DNA of 64,000 nucleotides from Magnetospirillum sp. (GTDB lineage: Bacteria > Pseudomonadota > Alphaproteobacteria > Rhodospirillales > Magnetospirillaceae), in contig JANQAI010000011.1 in assembly GCA_024707145.1 (NCBI GenBank), forward strand, positions 434,001 to 498,000. Direction: 5' to 3'. This document shows positions 27,586 to 41,318 of this stretch, in pieces; within the stretch, counting starts at the first letter, position 1; the number at the start of each line of letters is the position of its first letter. Below the pieces are notes generated by a model that saw nothing but the letters and a program-made list of their open reading frames with translations, searched no databases and was not told the origin of the DNA. A program made the position numbers and the translations under genes.

Positions 27586-28136
27586 CCAATTCCGGACTGG
27601 TGACGCCCGCGCACGCTGCGCCGCTGCCCCAGGGCGAGACGCAGTCCCAGGTCCTGCAACTGGTCACCGACCAGATCCAGGACAAGGGCTTCGTCCTGGC
27701 CAGCGTGGACAAGCTGGTCAACTGGGCTCGCACCGGCAGCCTGTGGCCGATGACCTTCGGCTTGGCCTGCTGTGCGGTCGAGATGATGCATGCCGGCTGC
27801 TCGCGCTACGACCTGGACCGCTTCGGTATCGTGTTCCGCCCGTCGCCCCGCCAGTCCGACCTGATGATCGTGGCCGGCACGCTGACCAACAAGATGGCCC
27901 CGGCGTTGCGGCGCGTGTACGACCAGATGGCCGAGCCCCGCTACGTGCTGTCCATGGGCTCGTGCGCCAATGGCGGCGGCTACTACCACTATTCCTATTC
28001 GGTGGTGCGCGGTTGCGACCGCATCGTGCCCGTGGACGTCTACGTCCCCGGCTGCCCGCCGACCGCTGAAGCCCTTCTGTACGGCATCATGCAGTTGCAG
28101 AAGAAGATTCGGCGCACCGGCACCATTCTCCGCTAG
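27576..28136 (+). CDS. nuoB: NADH-quinone oxidoreductase subunit B
   Basis: A 186-residue peripheral subunit that holds the terminal 4Fe-4S cluster N2, which hands electrons to quinone. The tandem-Cys motif is [10 protein letters not shown], with further ligands in [10 protein letters not shown] and [19 protein letters not shown] 27576 lies inside the end of nuoA; longer in-frame sequence is antisense noise in nuoA. Confidence 0.98.
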   Translation: MGVTNSGLVTPAHAAPLPQGETQSQVLQLVTDQIQDKGFVLASVDKLVNWARTGSLWPMTFGLACCAVEMMHAGCSRYDLDRFGIVFRPSPRQSDLMIVAGTLTNKMAPALRRVYDQMAEPRYVLSMGSCANGGGYYHYSYSVVRGCDRIVPVDVYVPGCPPTAEALLYGIMQLQKKIRRTGTILR

Positions 28137-28162
28137 ACCACCCGAGGGACGGCCAGACCACC

Positions 28163-28771
28163 ATGACGCAAGCGCTGAAGGACCTGGGCGACTACATCGC
28201 CGCCGCCCTGCCCAACGATGTGCTCGAAACCGAGGTCAACCGCGTCGGCGAGTTGACCGTTTCCGTACGCACGCCCTCCATCGTGAAGGTGATGACCTTC
28301 CTCCGCGACGATTCCACCTGTCTGTTCAAGCAGGTGGTCGACGTCTGCGGGGTGGATTGGCCGGCGCGCGAGCAGCGGTTCGACGTCGTCTATCACCTGC
28401 TGTCGATGAAGCACAATCACCGCGTCCGCGTGAAGGTGCAGACCGACGAGGACACGCCCGTCCCCTCCATCACCGGGGTGTTCAACGCCGCCGGCTGGTT
28501 CGAGCGCGAGACCTGGGACATGTACGGCGTGGTGTTCTCCGACCATCCGGACCTGCGCCGCATCCTCACCGATTACGGCTTCGAAGGGCACCCGCTGCGC
28601 AAGGACTTCCCGCTGACCGGCTATGTGGAGCTGCGCTACGACGAGGAGCAGAAGCGCTGCGTGTACGAGCCGGTGAAACTCACCCAGGATTTCCGCAGCT
28701 TCGATTTTCTCTCGCCGTGGGAGGGCTCCGGCCCGCTGCCCGGTGACGAGAAGGCGGAAGGGAGCCGCTAG
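28163..28771 (+). CDS. nuoC: NADH-quinone oxidoreductase subunit C
   Basis: A 202-residue peripheral-arm subunit. The conserved segment [20 protein letters not shown] with [20 protein letters not shown] is the family signature. It is separate from nuoD here, unlike the fused nuoCD of enterobacteria. Four bases separate it from nuoD. Confidence 0.97.
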   Translation: MTQALKDLGDYIAAALPNDVLETEVNRVGELTVSVRTPSIVKVMTFLRDDSTCLFKQVVDVCGVDWPAREQRFDVVYHLLSMKHNHRVRVKVQTDEDTPVPSITGVFNAAGWFERETWDMYGVVFSDHPDLRRILTDYGFEGHPLRKDFPLTGYVELRYDEEQKRCVYEPVKLTQDFRSFDFLSPWEGSGPLPGDEKAEGSR

Positions 28772-28775
28772 AGCC

Positions 28776-29954
28776 ATGGCCGAGTCCCAGATCAAGAGCT
28801 ACAACATCAATTTCGGCCCGCAGCATCCGGCTGCGCACGGCGTGCTGCGCCTGATCCTGGAGATGTCGGGCGAGGTGGTCGACCGCGCTGATCCCCATAT
28901 CGGCCTGCTGCACCGCGGCACCGAGAAGCTGATCGAGCACAAGGTCTACCAGCAGTCGATCCCCTATTTCGACCGTCTGGACTATGTCGGCACCATGAAC
29001 CAGGAGCACGCCTTCGTGCTCGCCGCCGAGAAGCTGCTCGGCCTGGAGGTGCCGCTGCGCGGCCAGTACATCCGCACCCTCTATAACGAGATCGGCCGCA
29101 TCCTCAACCACCTGCTCAACGTCTGCGCCTTCGTCTTCGACGTGGGCGGCATGACGCCCATGCTGTGGGGCTTCGAGGAACGCGAGAAGCTGATGGAGTT
29201 CTACGAGCGCGCCTGCGGCGCCCGTCTGCACGCCAACTACTTCCGCATCGGCGGCGTCGCCTTCGACCTGCCGCCGGGCCTGCTGGAGGACATCGCCGCG
29301 TGGTGCGAGGAGTTCCCCAAGGTCATCGACGACATCGAGACCCTGGTGACCGAGAACCGCATCTTCAAGCAGCGTACCGTCGACATCGGCACCGTCAGCC
29401 CCGAGCAGGCGCTGGACTGGGGCTTCACCGGCCCCAACCTGCGCGCCAGCGGCTATGCCTGGGACCTGCGCAAGTCGCAGCCCTACGACGTGTATGATCG
29501 CATGGAGTTCGACATTCCCGTCGGCAAGCACGGCGACTGCTATGATCGCTACCTGATCCGCGTGATCGAGATGCGCGAATCGCTCAAGATCATGAAGCAG
29601 TGCATCGCCCAAATGCCGGGCGGGGCGGTGCGCGCCGAGGACCGCAAGGTCACCCCGCCGCCGCGCGCCGAGATGAAGCGCTCCATGGAAGCGCTGATCC
29701 ATCACTTCAAGCTGTTCACCGAGGGCTTCCACGTGCCCGCCGGCGAAGTGTATGCCGCGGTCGAGGCGCCCAAGGGCGAGTTCGCCGTGTATCTGGTCGC
29801 CGACGGCACCAACAAGCCCTACCGCTGCAAGATCCGGCCGCCGGGCTATGTCCACCTGCAGGCCCTGGACATGATGTCCAAGGGCCACATGCTGGCCGAC
29901 GTGGTCGCCAATATCGGCTCCATCGACATCGTTTTCGGCGAGATCGACCGATGA
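28776..29954 (+). CDS. nuoD: NADH-quinone oxidoreductase subunit D
   Basis: A 392-residue 49-kDa-type subunit forming part of the quinone-binding pocket next to cluster N2. It begins with [20 protein letters not shown] and carries [27 protein letters not shown] and the C-terminal [20 protein letters not shown] with [17 protein letters not shown]. Overlaps nuoE by 4 bp. Confidence 0.98.
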   Translation: MAESQIKSYNINFGPQHPAAHGVLRLILEMSGEVVDRADPHIGLLHRGTEKLIEHKVYQQSIPYFDRLDYVGTMNQEHAFVLAAEKLLGLEVPLRGQYIRTLYNEIGRILNHLLNVCAFVFDVGGMTPMLWGFEEREKLMEFYERACGARLHANYFRIGGVAFDLPPGLLEDIAAWCEEFPKVIDDIETLVTENRIFKQRTVDIGTVSPEQALDWGFTGPNLRASGYAWDLRKSQPYDVYDRMEFDIPVGKHGDCYDRYLIRVIEMRESLKIMKQCIAQMPGGAVRAEDRKVTPPPRAEMKRSMEALIHHFKLFTEGFHVPAGEVYAAVEAPKGEFAVYLVADGTNKPYRCKIRPPGYVHLQALDMMSKGHMLADVVANIGSIDIVFGEIDR

Positions 29955-30555
29955 GCACGCAAGAAGAAATGACGAGCTTCGCCTTCACCCCCGAGAACCT
30001 GGAAAAGGCGAAGAAGATCATCGCCAAGTACCCGGCGGGCCGCCAGCAATCGGCGGTCATGCCGCTGCTCGACCTGGCCCAGCGCCAAGTGGGCTGGACC
30101 AGCATGGCGGTCATCGAGTACGTGGCCGAGCTGCTGGACATGGCGCCCATCCGCGTGCAGGAGGTGGTCACCTTCTACACCATGTACAACCAGCGGCCGG
30201 TGGGCGCGTTCCACGTCCAGGTCTGCACCAACATCTGCTGCCTGCTGCGCGGCTGCGACAGCGTCGCCGAGACCGCCAAGAGCGTGCTGGGCGTGGAATG
30301 GGGCGAGACCTCGGCCGACGGCCAGTTTACCCTGTCCGAGGTGGAATGCCTGGGTGCGTGCACCAACGCGCCGATGATGCAGATCAACGACGACTATTAT
30401 GAGGACCTGACCCCCGAGACCACCAAGGCGGTGCTCGAGGCGTTCAAGCGCGGCGAGACGCCGAAGCCCGGCCCGCAGAACGGTCGTCAGTTCTCGGCCC
30501 CCGAGGGTGGCCCGACCACGCTCACCGAGCTCACCTTCCAGACGGAGAAGGCGTG

Positions 30556-30556
<1 letters not shown>
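29951..30556 (+). CDS. nuoE: NADH-quinone oxidoreductase subunit E
   Basis: A 201-residue thioredoxin-like 24-kDa subunit binding the 2Fe-2S cluster N1a. The ligands are in [13 protein letters not shown] and [17 protein letters not shown]. The last ~40 residues form a Pro/Gly-rich tail typical of alphaproteobacterial versions. It overlaps nuoD (ATGA) and nuoF (TGATG). Confidence 0.97.
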
Positions 30557-31833
<1,277 letters not shown>

Positions 31834-31849
31834 GGAGAGAAGACGCCAA

Positions 31850-33928
31850 ATGCCCAAACTGACCATCGACGGAAGCGAGATCGAAGTCGAGGCGGGGACG
31901 ACCATCCTCCAGGCCGCCGAGCAGCTCGGTATCGAGATCCCTCGCTTCTGCTACCATGAACGCCTCGCCATCGCCGGCAATTGCCGCATGTGCCTGGTGG
32001 AAGTGGAAAAGATGCCCAAGCCGGTCGCCTCGTGCGCCCAGCCGGTGGGCGAGGGGATGGTGGTGCACACCAACAACGCCAATGTGCGCCGCGCGCGCCA
32101 GGGCGTGATGGAATTCCTGCTGATCAACCACCCGCTGGACTGCCCCATCTGCGACCAGGGCGGCGAGTGCGACCTGCAGGACCAGGCCATGGCCTATGGC
32201 GGCGACCGCGGCCGTTACAAGGAAGAGAAGCGCGCGGTCGAGGACAAGTCCTACGGCCCGCTGGTGCAGACCTGGATGACCCGCTGCATCCAGTGCACCC
32301 GCTGCATCCGCTTCATCACCGAGATCGCCGGCACCCCGGTGCTGGGCGGCCTGGGCCGCGGCGAGCACATGGAGGTGTCCAAGTACGTGGATGCCGCCCT
32401 GTCCTCCGAGCTGTCGGGCAACCTGATCGACCTGTGCCCGGTGGGGGCGCTGACCAACAAGCCGGCCGCCTACACCTACCGCTCGTGGGAACTGAAGAAG
32501 ACCGAGTCCATCGACGCCATGGACGCGCTCGGTTCGGCCATCCGTGTCGATGCCCGCGGCAACGAGGTCATCCGCATCCTGCCGCGCGTCAATGACGACG
32601 TGAACGAGGAATGGCTGGGCGACCGCTCGCGCTTCGCCTGCGACGGCCTCAAGCGCCAGCGCCTGGACCGCCCCTACGCCCGCAAGGAAGGCAAGCTGCT
32701 GCCGGTGAGCTGGGGCGAGGCCTTCGCCCGCATCGCCGACCACCTGAAGGGCGTGCCCGGTTCCAAGATCGCCGCCATCGCCGGCGACCAAGCCGATTGC
32801 GAGACCCTGGTGGCGGTCAAGGACCTGATGGCCGCGCTGGGCTCGGGCAACATCGATTGCCGCCAGGACGGCGCCAAGCTGGACGCGTCGGTGCGGGCCT
32901 CGTACCTGTTCAACAGCACGCTGGCCGGCATCGAAGAGGCCGACGCCGTGCTGGTGATCGGCTCCAACCCGCGCAAGGAAGCCCCCGTCCTCAACGCCCG
33001 CCTGCGCAAGCGCTACCTGCAGGGCGGCTTCAAGGCGGCGGTGGTCGGTCCCAAGGCCGACCTGACCTTCAAGCATGAGTGGCTGGGCGACAGCGCCTCG
33101 GTGCTGGCCGATATCGCCGGCGGCAAGCATCCCTTCTTCGAGGTGCTGAAGAATGCCGCCAAGCCGGCCATCATCCTCGGCCAGGGCGCCCTGGCCCGCG
33201 AGGACGGCGCTGCCATCCTGGCCCTGGCCAGGAAGCTGGCCGACGCCGCCGGCCTGGTGAAGGACGACTGGAACGGCTTCAACGTGCTGCACACCGCCGC
33301 CGCCCGCGTGGGTGCCCTCGACCTGGGCTTCGTGCCCCAGGGCGACGGTCGCGACGTGGCCGGTATCGTGGACGGCGCCGCCAAGGGCGACATCTCGGTG
33401 GTGTTCCTGATCGGCGCCGACGAGGTGGACGTGAAGGGCCTGGGCCACGCCTTCGTGGTCTACCTGGGCAGCCACGGCGATGCCGGCGCCCACCGCGCCG
33501 ACCTGGTCCTGCCGGGCGCCGCTTATACCGAGAAGTCGGCCACCTACGTCAGCACCGAGGGCCGGGTGCAGCGCACCCGTCTGGCGGTGTTCGCCCCGGG
33601 CGAGGCCAAGGAGGATTGGCGCGTGATCCGCGCGCTGTCCGACGTGGTCGGAAAGCCGCTGCCCTACGACACCCCCAAGCAGGTGCGCGAGCGCCTGGCG
33701 GCGGTGAACCCGGTCTTCGCCACCACCGACGTGGTCGTGCCGGCCGCCTGGGGCGCCGCCTTCGGCGCCGAGGGCGCTTTGCTGGCCGACAAGCCGCTGG
33801 CTTCGACCATCGACAACTACTACCAGACCGACCCGATCAGCCGCGCCTCCAAGACCATGGCGGAATGCACGGCCGCGTTCGGCGAGGGCTGTGGCTGCAA
33901 CCATAAGAAGACGGGGACCCATGGTTGA
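31850..33928 (+). CDS. nuoG: NADH-quinone oxidoreductase subunit G
   Basis: A 692-residue 75-kDa subunit. The N-terminal ferredoxin domain has [20 protein letters not shown], then the His/Cys cluster [18 protein letters not shown] and the 4Fe-4S motif [11 protein letters not shown] with [12 protein letters not shown]. The C-terminal two thirds is a molybdopterin-oxidoreductase-like domain without cofactor ligands and ends in a Cys/His stub ([10 protein letters not shown]). Overlaps nuoH by 8 bp. Confidence 0.97.
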   Translation: MPKLTIDGSEIEVEAGTTILQAAEQLGIEIPRFCYHERLAIAGNCRMCLVEVEKMPKPVASCAQPVGEGMVVHTNNANVRRARQGVMEFLLINHPLDCPICDQGGECDLQDQAMAYGGDRGRYKEEKRAVEDKSYGPLVQTWMTRCIQCTRCIRFITEIAGTPVLGGLGRGEHMEVSKYVDAALSSELSGNLIDLCPVGALTNKPAAYTYRSWELKKTESIDAMDALGSAIRVDARGNEVIRILPRVNDDVNEEWLGDRSRFACDGLKRQRLDRPYARKEGKLLPVSWGEAFARIADHLKGVPGSKIAAIAGDQADCETLVAVKDLMAALGSGNIDCRQDGAKLDASVRASYLFNSTLAGIEEADAVLVIGSNPRKEAPVLNARLRKRYLQGGFKAAVVGPKADLTFKHEWLGDSASVLADIAGGKHPFFEVLKNAAKPAIILGQGALAREDGAAILALARKLADAAGLVKDDWNGFNVLHTAAARVGALDLGFVPQGDGRDVAGIVDGAAKGDISVVFLIGADEVDVKGLGHAFVVYLGSHGDAGAHRADLVLPGAAYTEKSATYVSTEGRVQRTRLAVFAPGEAKEDWRVIRALSDVVGKPLPYDTPKQVRERLAAVNPVFATTDVVVPAAWGAAFGAEGALLADKPLASTIDNYYQTDPISRASKTMAECTAAFGEGCGCNHKKTGTHG

Positions 33929-34953
33929 TCTGCTCTCTGGGCTGCTGCCCGCCGAGGTCTGGCGTCTGGTCGTCATCGTCCTCCAGATCCTCGCCATCGT
34001 CGTCCCGCTGCTGGTGGCGGTCGCCTATCTGACCTATGCCGAGCGCAAGGTCATCGGCGCCATCCAGCTGCGCAAGGGCCCCAACGTGGTCGGTCCCCTG
34101 GGCCTGCTGCAGCCGCTGGCCGACGGCGCCAAGCTGTTCCTGAAGGAAACCATCGTCCCCACCGGCGCCAACAAGCTGGTGTTCGTGGTGGCGCCCATGT
34201 TGACCTTCATCCTGGCGCTGATCGCCTGGGCGGTGATCCCGTTCGATCAGGGCTGGGTGCTGGCCGACATCAATGTGGGCGTGCTGTACCTGTTCGCCAT
34301 CTCGTCCCTTGGCGTGTACGGCATCATCATGTCGGGCTGGGCCTCCAACTCCAAGTACGCCTTCCTGGGCGGCCTGCGCTCGGCGGCGCAGATGGTGTCG
34401 TACGAAGTCTCCATGGGCCTGGTGATGATCTCGGTGCTGATCACCACCGGTTCGCTGAACCTGACCGACATCGTGATGAAACAGAAGGAAACGGTGTGGT
34501 TCTTCATTCCGCACTTCCCCCATGTTCATCATCTACATCGTCTCCATCCTGGCCGAAACCAACCGCGCCCCCTTCGACCTGCCGGAATCGGAATCGGAGT
34601 TGGTGGCCGGCTACAACGTCGAATATTCGGCCATGGCCTTCGCCCTGTTCTTCCTGGGTGAATACGCCAACATGATCCTGATGAGCGGCATCTGCACCAT
34701 CCTGTTCCTGGGTGGCTGGCTGCCGCCGCTGGACATCGCCCCGCTGAACTGGATCCCCGGCGTGATCTGGTTCGCCGCCAAGGTCGCCCTGGTGCTGTTC
34801 GTCTTCCTGTGGGTGCGCGCCACCTTCCCGCGCTACCGCTACGACCAGCTCATGCGCCTGGGTTGGAAGATTTTCCTGCCGTTCTCGTTGTTCTGGCTGG
34901 TGCTGACCTCGGGCGTTCTCGTCGCCTTCGGTTGGCTACCGGGCCAGGGCTAA
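33921..34953 (+). CDS. nuoH: NADH-quinone oxidoreductase subunit H (frameshifted at ~34517-34521)
   Basis: The joined product is ~343 residues, the normal NuoH length. It is the membrane subunit forming the quinone entry channel: [40 protein letters not shown], and after the break [20 protein letters not shown] and the closing [16 protein letters not shown]. The break is inside a run of five C's (CACTTCCCCCATG) where four are needed to read [17 protein letters not shown]. This homopolymer position makes a sequencing error likely; a true break would inactivate complex I. Confidence 0.95.
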
Positions 34954-34965
34954 AGGAGTAGAGAG

Positions 34966-35454
34966 ATGGCCTTCATCGACCGCACCGCGCGGGCGTTCCT
35001 GCTGACCGAACTGGTTCAGGGTTTGGCGCTGACGCTGCGCTACATGTTCAAGCCCAAGGTCACCATCAACTATCCTTATGAAAAGGGACCGCTGTCGCCC
35101 CGCTTCCGCGGCGAGCATGCGCTGCGCCGTTATCCCAACGGCGAGGAACGCTGCATCGCCTGCAAGCTGTGCGAGGCGGTGTGCCCGGCCCAGGCCATCA
35201 CCATCGAGGCCGAGCCTCGGGAAGATGGTTCGCGGCGCGCCCGGCGCTACGACATCGACATGACCAAGTGCATCTACTGCGGCCTGTGCCAGGAGGCCTG
35301 CCCGGTGGACGCCATCGTCGAGGGGCCGAACTTCGAGTTCGCCACCGAGACGCGGGCCGAGCTCATGTACAACAAAGCCAAACTGCTTGCGAACGGCGAT
35401 CGCTGGGAGGCCGAACTGGCCATGCGCATCGCCGCCGACGCGCCTTACCGGTGA
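34966..35454 (+). CDS. nuoI: NADH-quinone oxidoreductase subunit I
   Basis: A 162-residue ferredoxin-like subunit carrying clusters N6a and N6b, linking the peripheral arm to the membrane arm. Two 4Fe-4S motifs are clear: [12 protein letters not shown] and [29 protein letters not shown] precedes the ATG. Confidence 0.98.
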   Translation: MAFIDRTARAFLLTELVQGLALTLRYMFKPKVTINYPYEKGPLSPRFRGEHALRRYPNGEERCIACKLCEAVCPAQAITIEAEPREDGSRRARRYDIDMTKCIYCGLCQEACPVDAIVEGPNFEFATETRAELMYNKAKLLANGDRWEAELAMRIAADAPYR

Positions 35455-35467
35455 TCAGGGGGACGGC

Positions 35468-36079
35468 ATGATCGCGGCTCTCATTTTCTACATGTTCGCG
35501 GCCTTGACCGTGGGAAGCGGGGTGATGGTCATCTCCGCCCGCAACCCGGTCAATTCCGTGCTGTTCCTCATCCTCTGCTTCTTCAACGCGGCCGGGCTGT
35601 TCCTGCTGCTGGGCGCCGAATTCCTCGCCATGGTGTTGGTGGTGGTCTATGTCGGCGCGGTGGCGGTGCTGTTCCTCTTCGTCGTGATGATGCTGGACAT
35701 CAACTTCCTCAAGCTGCGCGAAGGGTTCCTGCAATACCTGCCCACCGGCGCCCTCATCGGCCTGGTGCTGCTGGTCGAGTTGGCCACCCTGTTCGGCGGC
35801 TGGGCCTTCGCCCCCGACGTGGAGGCCCTGGTGCGCTCGCCGGCGCCCGCCTTGTCCGAGGTATCCAACACCGAAGCGCTGGGCCGGCTGCTCTACACCA
35901 CCTACGCCTATCTGTTCCAGGCCTCGGGCCTGATCCTGCTGGTCGCCATGGTCGGCACCATCCTGCTGACGCTGCGTCGCCGCCCGGGCGTGCGCAAGCA
36001 GGTGATCGCCGACCAGATCGCCCGCACCGGCAAGAACAGCGTTGAAATCCGCAAGGTTCCCACCGGGGGAGGCATCTGA
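35468..36079 (+). CDS. nuoJ: NADH-quinone oxidoreductase subunit J
   Basis: A 203-residue membrane subunit with five hydrophobic segments. [19 protein letters not shown] text ([20 protein letters not shown]) and [20 protein letters not shown] are characteristic. Start ATG 35468 ([19 protein letters not shown]); sequence upstream belongs to nuoI. The stop overlaps the nuoK start. Confidence 0.97.
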   Translation: MIAALIFYMFAALTVGSGVMVISARNPVNSVLFLILCFFNAAGLFLLLGAEFLAMVLVVVYVGAVAVLFLFVVMMLDINFLKLREGFLQYLPTGALIGLVLLVELATLFGGWAFAPDVEALVRSPAPALSEVSNTEALGRLLYTTYAYLFQASGLILLVAMVGTILLTLRRRPGVRKQVIADQIARTGKNSVEIRKVPTGGGI

Positions 36080-36390
36080 TGTTCGAGATCGGTCTCGCCC
36101 ATTACCTGACCGTCGCCGCCATCCTGTTCACGCTGGGCGTGTTCGGCATCTTCCTGAACCGGAAGAACGTCATCATCATCATGATGAGCGTCGAGCTGAT
36201 GCTGCTGGCGGTGAACCTCAACATGGTGGCGTTCTCGTCGTACCTGAACGACCTGGTGGGCCAAGTCTTCGCCATGTTCATCCTGACCGTCGCCGCGGCC
36301 GAGGCCGCCATCGGTCTGGCCATCGTCGTCGTCTTCTTCCGCAACCGCGGCACCATCGCGGTCGAGGAAATCAGCCAGCTCAAGGGGTAA
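36079..36390 (+). CDS. nuoK: NADH-quinone oxidoreductase subunit K
   Basis: A 103-residue membrane subunit of the proton-pumping arm. The conserved Glu residues are in [19 protein letters not shown] and [14 protein letters not shown], both within membrane helices. TGATG overlap with nuoJ. Confidence 0.98.
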   Translation: MFEIGLAHYLTVAAILFTLGVFGIFLNRKNVIIIMMSVELMLLAVNLNMVAFSSYLNDLVGQVFAMFILTVAAAEAAIGLAIVVVFFRNRGTIAVEEISQLKG

Positions 36391-36396
36391 TCAGCG

Positions 36397-38322
36397 ATGC
36401 AGTTCGTCGCCGCCATTTTCCTGCCGCTGCTGGGCTCGATCGTCGCCGGCTTCTTCGGCCGCTTCATCGGTGACCGCGGGGCGCAGCTCGTCACCTGCAC
36501 GATGCTCGGCATCTCGGCCGCCTGCGCGGCCCTGATCTTCAAGGACGTCGCCATCGACGGCAACGCCACCACCATCACCCTGCTGCATTGGATCCAGTCC
36601 GGCAGCGTGGATGTGTCGTGGGCGCTGAAGTTCGACACGCTGACCGCCGTGATGATGATCGTGGTGACCTGGGTGTCGTTCATGGTCCACGTCTATTCCG
36701 TGGGCTACATGAGCCACGATCCCTCGATCCCGCGCTTCATGAGCTACCTGTCGCTGTTCACCTTCGCCATGCTGATGCTGGTGACCGCCGACAACCTGGT
36801 CCAGCTGTTCTTCGGCTGGGAGGGCGTGGGCGTGGCTTCCTACCTGCTGATCGGCTTCTGGTTCGAGAAGCCCTCGGCCTCGGCCGCCGCCATCAAGGCC
36901 TTCGTGGTCAACCGCGTGGGCGATTTCGGCTTCGCGCTCGGCATCTTCGGCGTCTACTTCCTGTTCGACAGCGTCTCGTTCGACGCCATCTTCGCCGCCG
37001 CCCCGGACAAGGCCGCCGCCACGGTGACCTTCTTCGGCCTCAACGCCAACGCCATCACCATCTGCTGCCTGCTGCTGTTCGTCGGCGCCATGGGCAAGTC
37101 GGCCCAGTTGGGCCTGCACACCTGGCTGCCCGACGCCATGGAAGGCCCGACCCCGGTGTCGGCGCTGATCCATGCCGCCACCATGGTGACCGCCGGCGTC
37201 TTCATGGTCGCCCGCATGAGCCCGCTGTTCGAGTACTCGGACACCGCGCTGACCGTGGTGACCCTGGTGGGCGCCGCTACCGCGTTCTTCGCCGCCACCG
37301 TGGGCTGCGTGCAGAACGACATCAAGCGGGTGATCGCGTATTCCACCTGCTCGCAGCTGGGCTACATGTTCTTCGCCATCGGCGTGTCCGCCTACCAGGC
37401 CGCCATCTTCCACCTGATGACCCACGCCTTCTTCAAGGCCTTGCTGTTCCTGGGCGCCGGCTCGGTGATCCACGCCATGAGCGACGAGCAGGACATCCGC
37501 AGGATGGGTGGCATCTGGAAGCACGTGAAGGTGACCTGGGCGCTGATGTGGATCGGCTCGCTGGCCCTGGCCGGCATCCCGTTTTTCGCCGGCTACTACT
37601 CCAAGGACATGATCCTGGAGGCCGCCTTCGCCTCGCACTCCATCCCCGGCCAGCTGGCCTACTGGATGGGCATCGGCGCCGCCTTCCTGACCGCCTTCTA
37701 TTCCTGGCGCCTGCTGATCATGACCTTCCACGGCAAGCCGCGCGCGGATGAGCATGTGATGGCCCATGTGCACGAGAGCCCGGCGGTGATGGTCCTGCCG
37801 CTGCTAGTGCTGGCCACCGGCGCCGTGTTCTCGGGCTGGCTGGGCTACGACATGTTCGTCGGCCACGGACAGGAGCATTTCTGGCGCGAGGCCATCAAGA
37901 ATCTGCACCCGACCCTGGAGAACGCCCACCACGTGGAATCGTGGGTGGCGCTGGCTCCCACCGTGGTCGGCGTGGCCGGCATCTTCCTGGCCTACGTGCT
38001 GTACATGTTCGCACCGTCGCTGCCGGGCATCCTGGCCCGCAGCTTCAACGGCCTGTACCGCTTCCTGCTGAACAAGTGGTACTTCGACGAGCTGTACGAC
38101 TTCCTGTTCGTGCGTCCCGCCTTCCGCATCGGCAAGGGCCTGTGGCAGGGCGGCGACGGGGCGCTGATCGACGGCGTCGGTCCCGACGGCGTGGCCGCCG
38201 CCACCGGTGCGATCGCCAAGAAGGTCGGCAAGCTTCAGTCCGGGTACCTCTACCACTACGCCTTCGCGATGCTGATCGGCGTGGCGGTATTCGTCACCTG
38301 GTACATGTTCAACGCGCGCTAA
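36397..38322 (+). CDS. nuoL: NADH-quinone oxidoreductase subunit L
   Basis: A 641-residue antiporter-like subunit, the most distal proton pump of complex I. The core motif is [20 protein letters not shown], followed by [20 protein letters not shown] and [20 protein letters not shown]. The C-terminal amphipathic helix region that runs along the membrane arm is present. Confidence 0.98.
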   Translation: MQFVAAIFLPLLGSIVAGFFGRFIGDRGAQLVTCTMLGISAACAALIFKDVAIDGNATTITLLHWIQSGSVDVSWALKFDTLTAVMMIVVTWVSFMVHVYSVGYMSHDPSIPRFMSYLSLFTFAMLMLVTADNLVQLFFGWEGVGVASYLLIGFWFEKPSASAAAIKAFVVNRVGDFGFALGIFGVYFLFDSVSFDAIFAAAPDKAAATVTFFGLNANAITICCLLLFVGAMGKSAQLGLHTWLPDAMEGPTPVSALIHAATMVTAGVFMVARMSPLFEYSDTALTVVTLVGAATAFFAATVGCVQNDIKRVIAYSTCSQLGYMFFAIGVSAYQAAIFHLMTHAFFKALLFLGAGSVIHAMSDEQDIRRMGGIWKHVKVTWALMWIGSLALAGIPFFAGYYSKDMILEAAFASHSIPGQLAYWMGIGAAFLTAFYSWRLLIMTFHGKPRADEHVMAHVHESPAVMVLPLLVLATGAVFSGWLGYDMFVGHGQEHFWREAIKNLHPTLENAHHVESWVALAPTVVGVAGIFLAYVLYMFAPSLPGILARSFNGLYRFLLNKWYFDELYDFLFVRPAFRIGKGLWQGGDGALIDGVGPDGVAAATGAIAKKVGKLQSGYLYHYAFAMLIGVAVFVTWYMFNAR

Positions 38323-38336
38323 GCCTGGGGAAGACT

Positions 38337-39851
38337 ATGACCGACTGGCCTCTGCTCTCGCTGACGACGTTCCTGCCGCTGGTAGGCGCGTTGTTCATCC
38401 TGGCGATCCGCGGCGAGACACAAGTGGTTGCGCGCAATGCCCGCAACGTGGCGCTGCTCACGTCGCTGGCCACCTTCGTGGTGTCGCTGTTCATCCTGGC
38501 CAACTTCAACGGCGCCTCGGCTGATTTCCAGCTGAAGGAAACCGCCGTGTGGCTGCCGGGGACCGCCATCACCTATTCGATGGGTGTTGACGGCATCTCG
38601 GTGTGGTTCGTGCTGCTGTCCACCTTCCTGACCCCCATCTGTATCCTCTCCTCGGTGGGCGCGGTGGAGCACCGGGTGAAGGAATACATGGTGGCCTTCC
38701 TGGTCCTCGAGACCCTGATGGTCGGCATGTTCTGCGCCACCGACATGGTGCTGTTCTACGTCTTCTTCGAAGGCGTGCTGATCCCCATGTTCATCATCAT
38801 CGGCGTGTGGGGCGGCCCGCGCCGCGTCTACGCCGCCTTCAAGTTCTTCCTGTACACCCTGGCGGGTTCGGTGCTGATGCTGGTGGCCATGCTGGCCATG
38901 TACTTCCAGGCCCACACTACCGACATTCCCACCCTGCTGGCGCACACCTTCCCGCAGAACATGCAGCTGTGGCTGTGGCTGGCGTTCTTCGCCTCGTTCG
39001 CGGTCAAGGTGCCCATGTGGCCGGTGCACACCTGGCTGCCGGACGCCCATGTGGAGGCGCCCACCGCCGGTTCGGTGATCCTGGCCGGCGTGCTGCTGAA
39101 GATGGGTGGCTACGGTTTCCTGCGCTTCTCGGTGCCCATGTTCCCGTTCGCCACCGAGTACTTCACGCCCTTCGTCTACACCCTGTCCATCGTCGCCGTG
39201 GTCTACACCTCGCTGGTGGCGCTGGTGCAGGAGGACATGAAGAAGCTGATCGCGTATTCGTCGGTGGCCCACATGGGCTACGTGACCATCGGCACCTTCT
39301 CCATGACCACCCAGGGCGTCGAGGGCTCCATCTTCCAGATGCTGTCCCACGGCGTGGTGTCGGGCGCGCTGTTCCTCTGCGTCGGCGTGGTCTACGACCG
39401 CATGCACACCCGCGAGATTGCCCGCTATGGCGGCCTCGCCACCCGCATGCCGAAATACGCGCTGGTGTTCATGTTCATGACCATGGCCTCGGTCGGCCTG
39501 CCCGGCACCTCGGGCTTCGTCGGCGAGTTCCTGGTGCTGCTGGGCGTGTTCCAGGTCAACACCTGGGTGGCGCTGTTCGCCGCCAGCGGCCTGATCCTGG
39601 GCGCCTGCTACATGTTATATCTGTATCGCCGCGTGGTGTTCGGCCGCCTGACCCGCGACGACCTCAAGGACATCCTGGACATGAGCCCGCGCGAAGTGGC
39701 CATGTTCGTGCCGATCATCGTCATGGTCATCTGGATGGGTGTGTATCCCAACACCTTCCTGGAGCCCATGCATGCCTCGGTGGCCAAGCTGATCGACAAT
39801 TTCGAGCTGGCGAAGGCGGCCGCGAACGGCGTCTCCGTCGCGACTCGATAA
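38337..39851 (+). CDS. nuoM: NADH-quinone oxidoreductase subunit M
   Basis: A 504-residue antiporter-like proton-pumping subunit. Characteristic text: [20 protein letters not shown] with [24 protein letters not shown] and [23 protein letters not shown] 38337 lies 15 bp after the nuoL stop. Confidence 0.98.
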   Translation: MTDWPLLSLTTFLPLVGALFILAIRGETQVVARNARNVALLTSLATFVVSLFILANFNGASADFQLKETAVWLPGTAITYSMGVDGISVWFVLLSTFLTPICILSSVGAVEHRVKEYMVAFLVLETLMVGMFCATDMVLFYVFFEGVLIPMFIIIGVWGGPRRVYAAFKFFLYTLAGSVLMLVAMLAMYFQAHTTDIPTLLAHTFPQNMQLWLWLAFFASFAVKVPMWPVHTWLPDAHVEAPTAGSVILAGVLLKMGGYGFLRFSVPMFPFATEYFTPFVYTLSIVAVVYTSLVALVQEDMKKLIAYSSVAHMGYVTIGTFSMTTQGVEGSIFQMLSHGVVSGALFLCVGVVYDRMHTREIARYGGLATRMPKYALVFMFMTMASVGLPGTSGFVGEFLVLLGVFQVNTWVALFAASGLILGACYMLYLYRRVVFGRLTRDDLKDILDMSPREVAMFVPIIVMVIWMGVYPNTFLEPMHASVAKLIDNFELAKAAANGVSVATR

Positions 39852-39863
39852 GGGGGACTGGAC

Positions 39864-41318
39864 ATGACCGAGACCCTGGACCTTTTCCCGGTCCTGCCGG
39901 AAGTCTTCGCCGTGCTGGCGACGATCGCCCTGCTGATGCTGGGCGTCTTCAAGAGCGAGGATTCCACCCGCGGCATCTCCGGCCTGGCCATCGCCGTCAT
40001 GGCGGTGACCGCGCTGCTGGTGGTCGCCACCTCGGGCGAGCGCCACACCGCCTTTGGCGGCATGTTCGTCACCGACGGCTTCGGCGGTTTCGCCAAGGTG
40101 CTGATCCTCGCCGCGTCGGCGCTGACCGCCGCCATGAGCCTGCAGTATCTGGACAAGGAAAAGCTGGGCCGCTTCGAGTACCCGGTGCTGATCCTGTTCG
40201 CCACCATCGGCATGATGCTGATGGTGTCGGCCAACGACTTCATGGCCCTCTACCTGGGCCTGGAACTGCAATCCCTGTCGCTCTACGTGCTGGCCGCCTA
40301 TCACCGCGACAGCGGCCGCGCCACCGAGGCCGGCCTGAAGTACTTCGTGCTGGGCTCCATGGCCTCGGGCCTGCTGCTCTACGGCACTTCGCTGGTCTAC
40401 GGCTTCTCGGGCACCACTTCGTTCGACGGCCTGATCAAGGTGTTCGGCGAGAGCGGCGCCCATCCGCATCTGGGCTTCATCGCCGGCCTGGTGTTCATCG
40501 TCGCCGGCCTGTGCTTCAAGATCTCGGCGGTGCCGTTCCACATGTGGACCCCCGACGTGTACGAGGGCGCTCCCACCCCGGTGACCTCGTTCTTCGCTGT
40601 GGCGCCCAAGATCGCCGCGCTGATCCTGTTCATCCGCGTCATGACCGGCCCGTTCGGCGAGCTGATCGACCAGTGGCGCCAGGTGGTCACCGTCATCGCC
40701 ATCCTGTCCATGTTCGTCGGCGCCTTCGCCGCCATCGTGCAGACCAACATCAAGCGTCTGATGGCGTACTCGTCCATCGGCCATGTGGGCTTTATCCTGG
40801 TGGGCTTGGCCGCCGGCACCGCCGACGGCATCCAGGGCATGCTGATCTACCTGGCCATCTACCTGTTCATGAATGTCGGTACCTTCGCCGTCATCCTGTG
40901 CATGCGCTCCAAGGGCCGTCTGGTGGAGGGCATCGGCGATCTGGCCGGCCTGTCCAAGACCAACCCGGCCATGGCCGCGGTCATGGCCGCCCTGATGTTC
41001 TCCATGGCGGGCATCCCGCCCATGGCCGGCTTCTGGGGCAAGTTCTACGTGTTCATGGCGGCGGTGAATGCCGGCCTGTACACCCTGGCCATCATCGGCA
41101 TGCTGACCAGCGTGGTGAGCGCCTTCTACTACATCCGCATCGTCAAGGTGATGTACTTCGACGAGGCGGGCGAGGCCTTCGACCGCGCCGGCAGCGGCGC
41201 GCTGTCGCTGGTCATGGCGGTTTCGACCGTGGTGGTGCTGGTGTTCAGCTTCGTGCCGGCGCCCCTGATCAACAGCGCCAAGGCGGCCGCCCTGGTGCTG
41301 TTCCCGGCGGCGGGATGA
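39864..41318 (+). CDS. nuoN: NADH-quinone oxidoreductase subunit N
   Basis: A 484-residue antiporter-like proton-pumping subunit and last nuo gene. Motifs: [40 protein letters not shown] and [20 protein letters not shown]. Its stop overlaps the start of birA (GATGACC), so birA is probably translated from the same transcript. Confidence 0.98.
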   Translation: MTETLDLFPVLPEVFAVLATIALLMLGVFKSEDSTRGISGLAIAVMAVTALLVVATSGERHTAFGGMFVTDGFGGFAKVLILAASALTAAMSLQYLDKEKLGRFEYPVLILFATIGMMLMVSANDFMALYLGLELQSLSLYVLAAYHRDSGRATEAGLKYFVLGSMASGLLLYGTSLVYGFSGTTSFDGLIKVFGESGAHPHLGFIAGLVFIVAGLCFKISAVPFHMWTPDVYEGAPTPVTSFFAVAPKIAALILFIRVMTGPFGELIDQWRQVVTVIAILSMFVGAFAAIVQTNIKRLMAYSSIGHVGFILVGLAAGTADGIQGMLIYLAIYLFMNVGTFAVILCMRSKGRLVEGIGDLAGLSKTNPAMAAVMAALMFSMAGIPPMAGFWGKFYVFMAAVNAGLYTLAIIGMLTSVVSAFYYIRIVKVMYFDEAGEAFDRAGSGALSLVMAVSTVVVLVFSFVPAPLINSAKAAALVLFPAAG